Shown: positions 62,500 to 64,000 of the stretch, in pieces
How positions within the stretch are numbered: the first letter of the stretch is position 1
Layout of the letters: the number at the start of each line of letters is the position of its first letter
From: Micromonospora sp. HM5-17
GTDB taxonomy: Bacteria; Actinomycetota; Actinomycetes; Mycobacteriales; Micromonosporaceae
Assembly (NCBI RefSeq): GCF_003762835.1
Contig: NZ_RJWA01000002.1
Location: 682,001 to 746,000, forward strand
Length of the DNA: 64,000 nt
Reading direction: 5' to 3'
Notes under the pieces: generated by a model
What the model was told of the DNA's origin: nothing
Databases searched by the model: none
Seen by the model: the letters and a program-made list of their open reading frames with translations, nothing else
Translations under genes and position numbers: made by a program

Positions 62500-63276
62500 A
62501 TGTCCGGGCTGTTCGCGGTCGACGGCAAGGCGGTGTTGGTCACCGGCGGGACCCGAGGAATCGGCCTCATGATCGCCCAGGGTTTCGTCGAGGCCGGGGC
62601 ACACGTGATCGTCTCCTCCCGCAAGCCGGACGTCTGCGCGGCGGTGGCCGAGCGCCTCTCCGCGCTCGGCCGGTGCGAGGCGATACCCGCCGACATCTCG
62701 ACCGCCGCGGGGGCGAGTCGGCTCGCCGAGGCGGTGCTCGATCGGGTTCCGGCACTGGACGTCCTGGTCAACAACGCCGGCGCGACCTGGGGGGCACCGC
62801 TTGAGGCGTACCCGGAGAGCGCCTTCGACAAGCTCTGGGCGATCAACGTCAAGGCGGTCTTCCAGCTGACCACCGCGCTGCTGCCGGCGTTGCGGGCGTC
62901 GGCCAGCGCCGACGATCCGGCTCGCGTGATCAACATCGGCTCGATCGACGGGATCCGGGTGCCCTGGATGGAGGTGTACGCGTACTCGGCGACCAAGGCC
63001 GCCGTCCACATGTTGACCCGCAGCCTCGCCCACCAGCTCGCGCCCGAGCACATCACGGTGAACGCGATCGCCCCGGGACCCTTCGAGAGCAAGATGACCG
63101 CCTTCGCGTTGGAGGATCCGGCCACCCGGGCAACGATCGAGCACCAGGTACCGCTCGGGCGGATCGGCCGGCCGGACGACATGGCCGGGGCGGCGATCTA
63201 TCTGGCGTCGCGGGCGGGGTCGTATCTGACCGGAGCGATCATTCCGGTCGATGGCGGGATTACCGCGCACGGCTGA
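62500..63276 (+). CDS. Short-chain dehydrogenase/reductase
   Basis: A 258-residue NAD(P)-dependent enzyme. The ATG follows GAGGGAGG. Cofactor motif LVTGGTRGIGLMIAQGF, LDVLVNNAGATWG (NNAG), catalytic Ser in NIGSIDG, Tyr/Lys in YAYSATKAAVHML, then VNAIAPGPFES. The end PVDGGITAHG is usual for the classical SDR family. Reaction: reversible oxidation of an alcohol; the substrate is unknown. Confidence 0.92.
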   Translation: MSGLFAVDGKAVLVTGGTRGIGLMIAQGFVEAGAHVIVSSRKPDVCAAVAERLSALGRCEAIPADISTAAGASRLAEAVLDRVPALDVLVNNAGATWGAPLEAYPESAFDKLWAINVKAVFQLTTALLPALRASASADDPARVINIGSIDGIRVPWMEVYAYSATKAAVHMLTRSLAHQLAPEHITVNAIAPGPFESKMTAFALEDPATRATIEHQVPLGRIGRPDDMAGAAIYLASRAGSYLTGAIIPVDGGITAHG

Positions 63277-63408
63277 CCCGAGGCTCCGGCCGGGTCGGAT
63301 CAGGACATCCGGGGGCTGGACGGCCGAACGGGGGCGGCCGGGCGGTGGAGGATCGAAACAGGGGGCGATTCGCGTCCCGGACGTGACACCGGACCGGTAG
63401 AAACAGGG

Positions 63409-63439
63409 CGCCGCGCGGACTCGGCAGGTCCGCGCGGCG
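63409..63439. terminator. Bidirectional hairpin between SDR and SsgB genes
   Basis: CGCCGCGCGGAC and GTCCGCGCGGCG form a perfect 12-base stem with a 7-base loop in the convergent gap, giving GC-rich termination for both genes. Confidence 0.75.
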
Positions 63440-63473
63440 TGGTCGGTACTACGGAGTGTGCTTCCGGCGCGCC

Positions 63474-63905
63474 TCAGCGCCCGGCGAGCAGACGGTTGAC
63501 GGCGGTGTCGACGTCGAGGTGGTCCCCTTCCCGACCGCGGGGCACCACCACGTATGTCCGGCGCAGGAACCTCACCAGGACGCTCCGAGGCACCTCGAAC
63601 AGTGCGTTACCGTCGGGTGACGAGAGCGCGAGAGCGACGAAGTCCCCGCGGGGCGTTGCCCAGGGCCAGACCCGGACGTCGCCGATCCCGGCCGGCTCGT
63701 CCAGCCCGGTGACGAGCAGTTCCCGCGCGAAGGACCAGCTGACGGCCTCGCCGCCGGCGGATTCCGCGTGGAACAGGACATGGACCGCGTACGGGTCGGC
63801 TGGGTCGTAGCGCAGGCTGGCGCGCACGGGCAGAGCCGTGGCGTCAGGTGCAACGAGCCTTAACGACGTCTCGACCTCGACCGTGGTTGGTCGGATGACA
63901 CTCAT
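63474..63905 (-). CDS. ssgB: SsgA-family sporulation/cell division protein, SsgB-like
   Basis: A 143-residue protein. Motifs: RLVAPDATALPVRASLRYDPADPYAVHVLFH, WSFARELLVTGLDEPAGIGDVRVWPW, ALALSSPDGNALFEVPRSVLVRFLRRT and the final DVDTAVNRLL. This is very close to SsgB, which localises FtsZ for sporulation septa. The start is ATG 63905. Other SsgA-like members cannot be excluded. Its position shows a mycelial, sporulating actinomycete. Confidence 0.86.
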   Translation of the reverse strand: MSVIRPTTVEVETSLRLVAPDATALPVRASLRYDPADPYAVHVLFHAESAGGEAVSWSFARELLVTGLDEPAGIGDVRVWPWATPRGDFVALALSSPDGNALFEVPRSVLVRFLRRTYVVVPRGREGDHLDVDTAVNRLLAGR

Positions 63906-64000
63906 GGACGTTCTCCCCCCGGCACCGCTGCGGGACGTATGTGCCCCGCCCTTTCCCATCCTCAGCTGCTACTCATGGTTACGCTCCGCCATACGCTGAT

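Overview
The window is high-GC actinobacterial DNA with strong GC3 bias, frequent GTG starts, short intergenic gaps and several candidate leaderless genes. SsgB-like and Spo0M-like sporulation proteins, a HelR/HelD RNA-polymerase helicase, F420-type luciferase-like oxidoreductases and secreted glycan hydrolases point to a sporulating soil actinomycete. An AAGGGCCC-type inverted repeat at 38736-38784 resembles a repeat I remember from Micromonospora genomes, so Micromonosporaceae is the best guess. No tRNA, rRNA, CRISPR array, insertion sequence or prophage was seen.

Layout. 1-13970: the C-terminal part (over 4,650 residues) of a giant Rhs polymorphic toxin, open at the left edge and ending in a CdiA-type nuclease domain. 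It is followed by a translationally coupled 80-residue candidate immunity gene. 14302-16765: two related zinc-ribbon genes (A1, A2) bracket two related genes of unknown family (B1, B2) on the other strand. 16895-24035: an FAD monooxygenase with its own operator, a lipoprotein, an SGNH hydrolase, an ECF sigma/membrane partner pair and a DUF418 protein. 24297-27968: a large secreted GH87 alpha-1,3-glucanase. 28473-31543: small membrane proteins, a Nudix hydrolase and a MarR-GNAT fusion with a palindromic operator. 31671-38332: phosphoketolase with a universal stress protein, a PP2C phosphatase, a KDPG-type aldolase and a MerR/methyltransferase divergon. 38797-43519: BrkB membrane protein and a NarL-type two-component system. 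44233-49484: two luciferase-like oxidoreductases around a GH5 beta-mannanase with CBM2, then Spo0M. 49700-53243: small proteins and HelR. 53528-58743: an ABC exporter with a LolA-like protein, divergent from an OmpR-type two-component system. 58740-63905: a TPR protein, a VOC protein, an unknown, an SDR and SsgB.

How the genes may work together. The left arm looks like a contact-dependent toxin locus with an immunity gene and extra satellite genes. Two secreted enzymes attack alpha-1,3-glucan (fungal wall or dental-type glucan) and mannan, each with candidate LacI-type operators. Phosphoketolase, the stress protein and the KDPG aldolase form a carbon-metabolism neighbourhood. The most unusual regulatory element is at helR: a near-consensus promoter points away from the gene and overlaps its start codon, and it runs directly into an intrinsic terminator that begins at the predicted first transcribed base.
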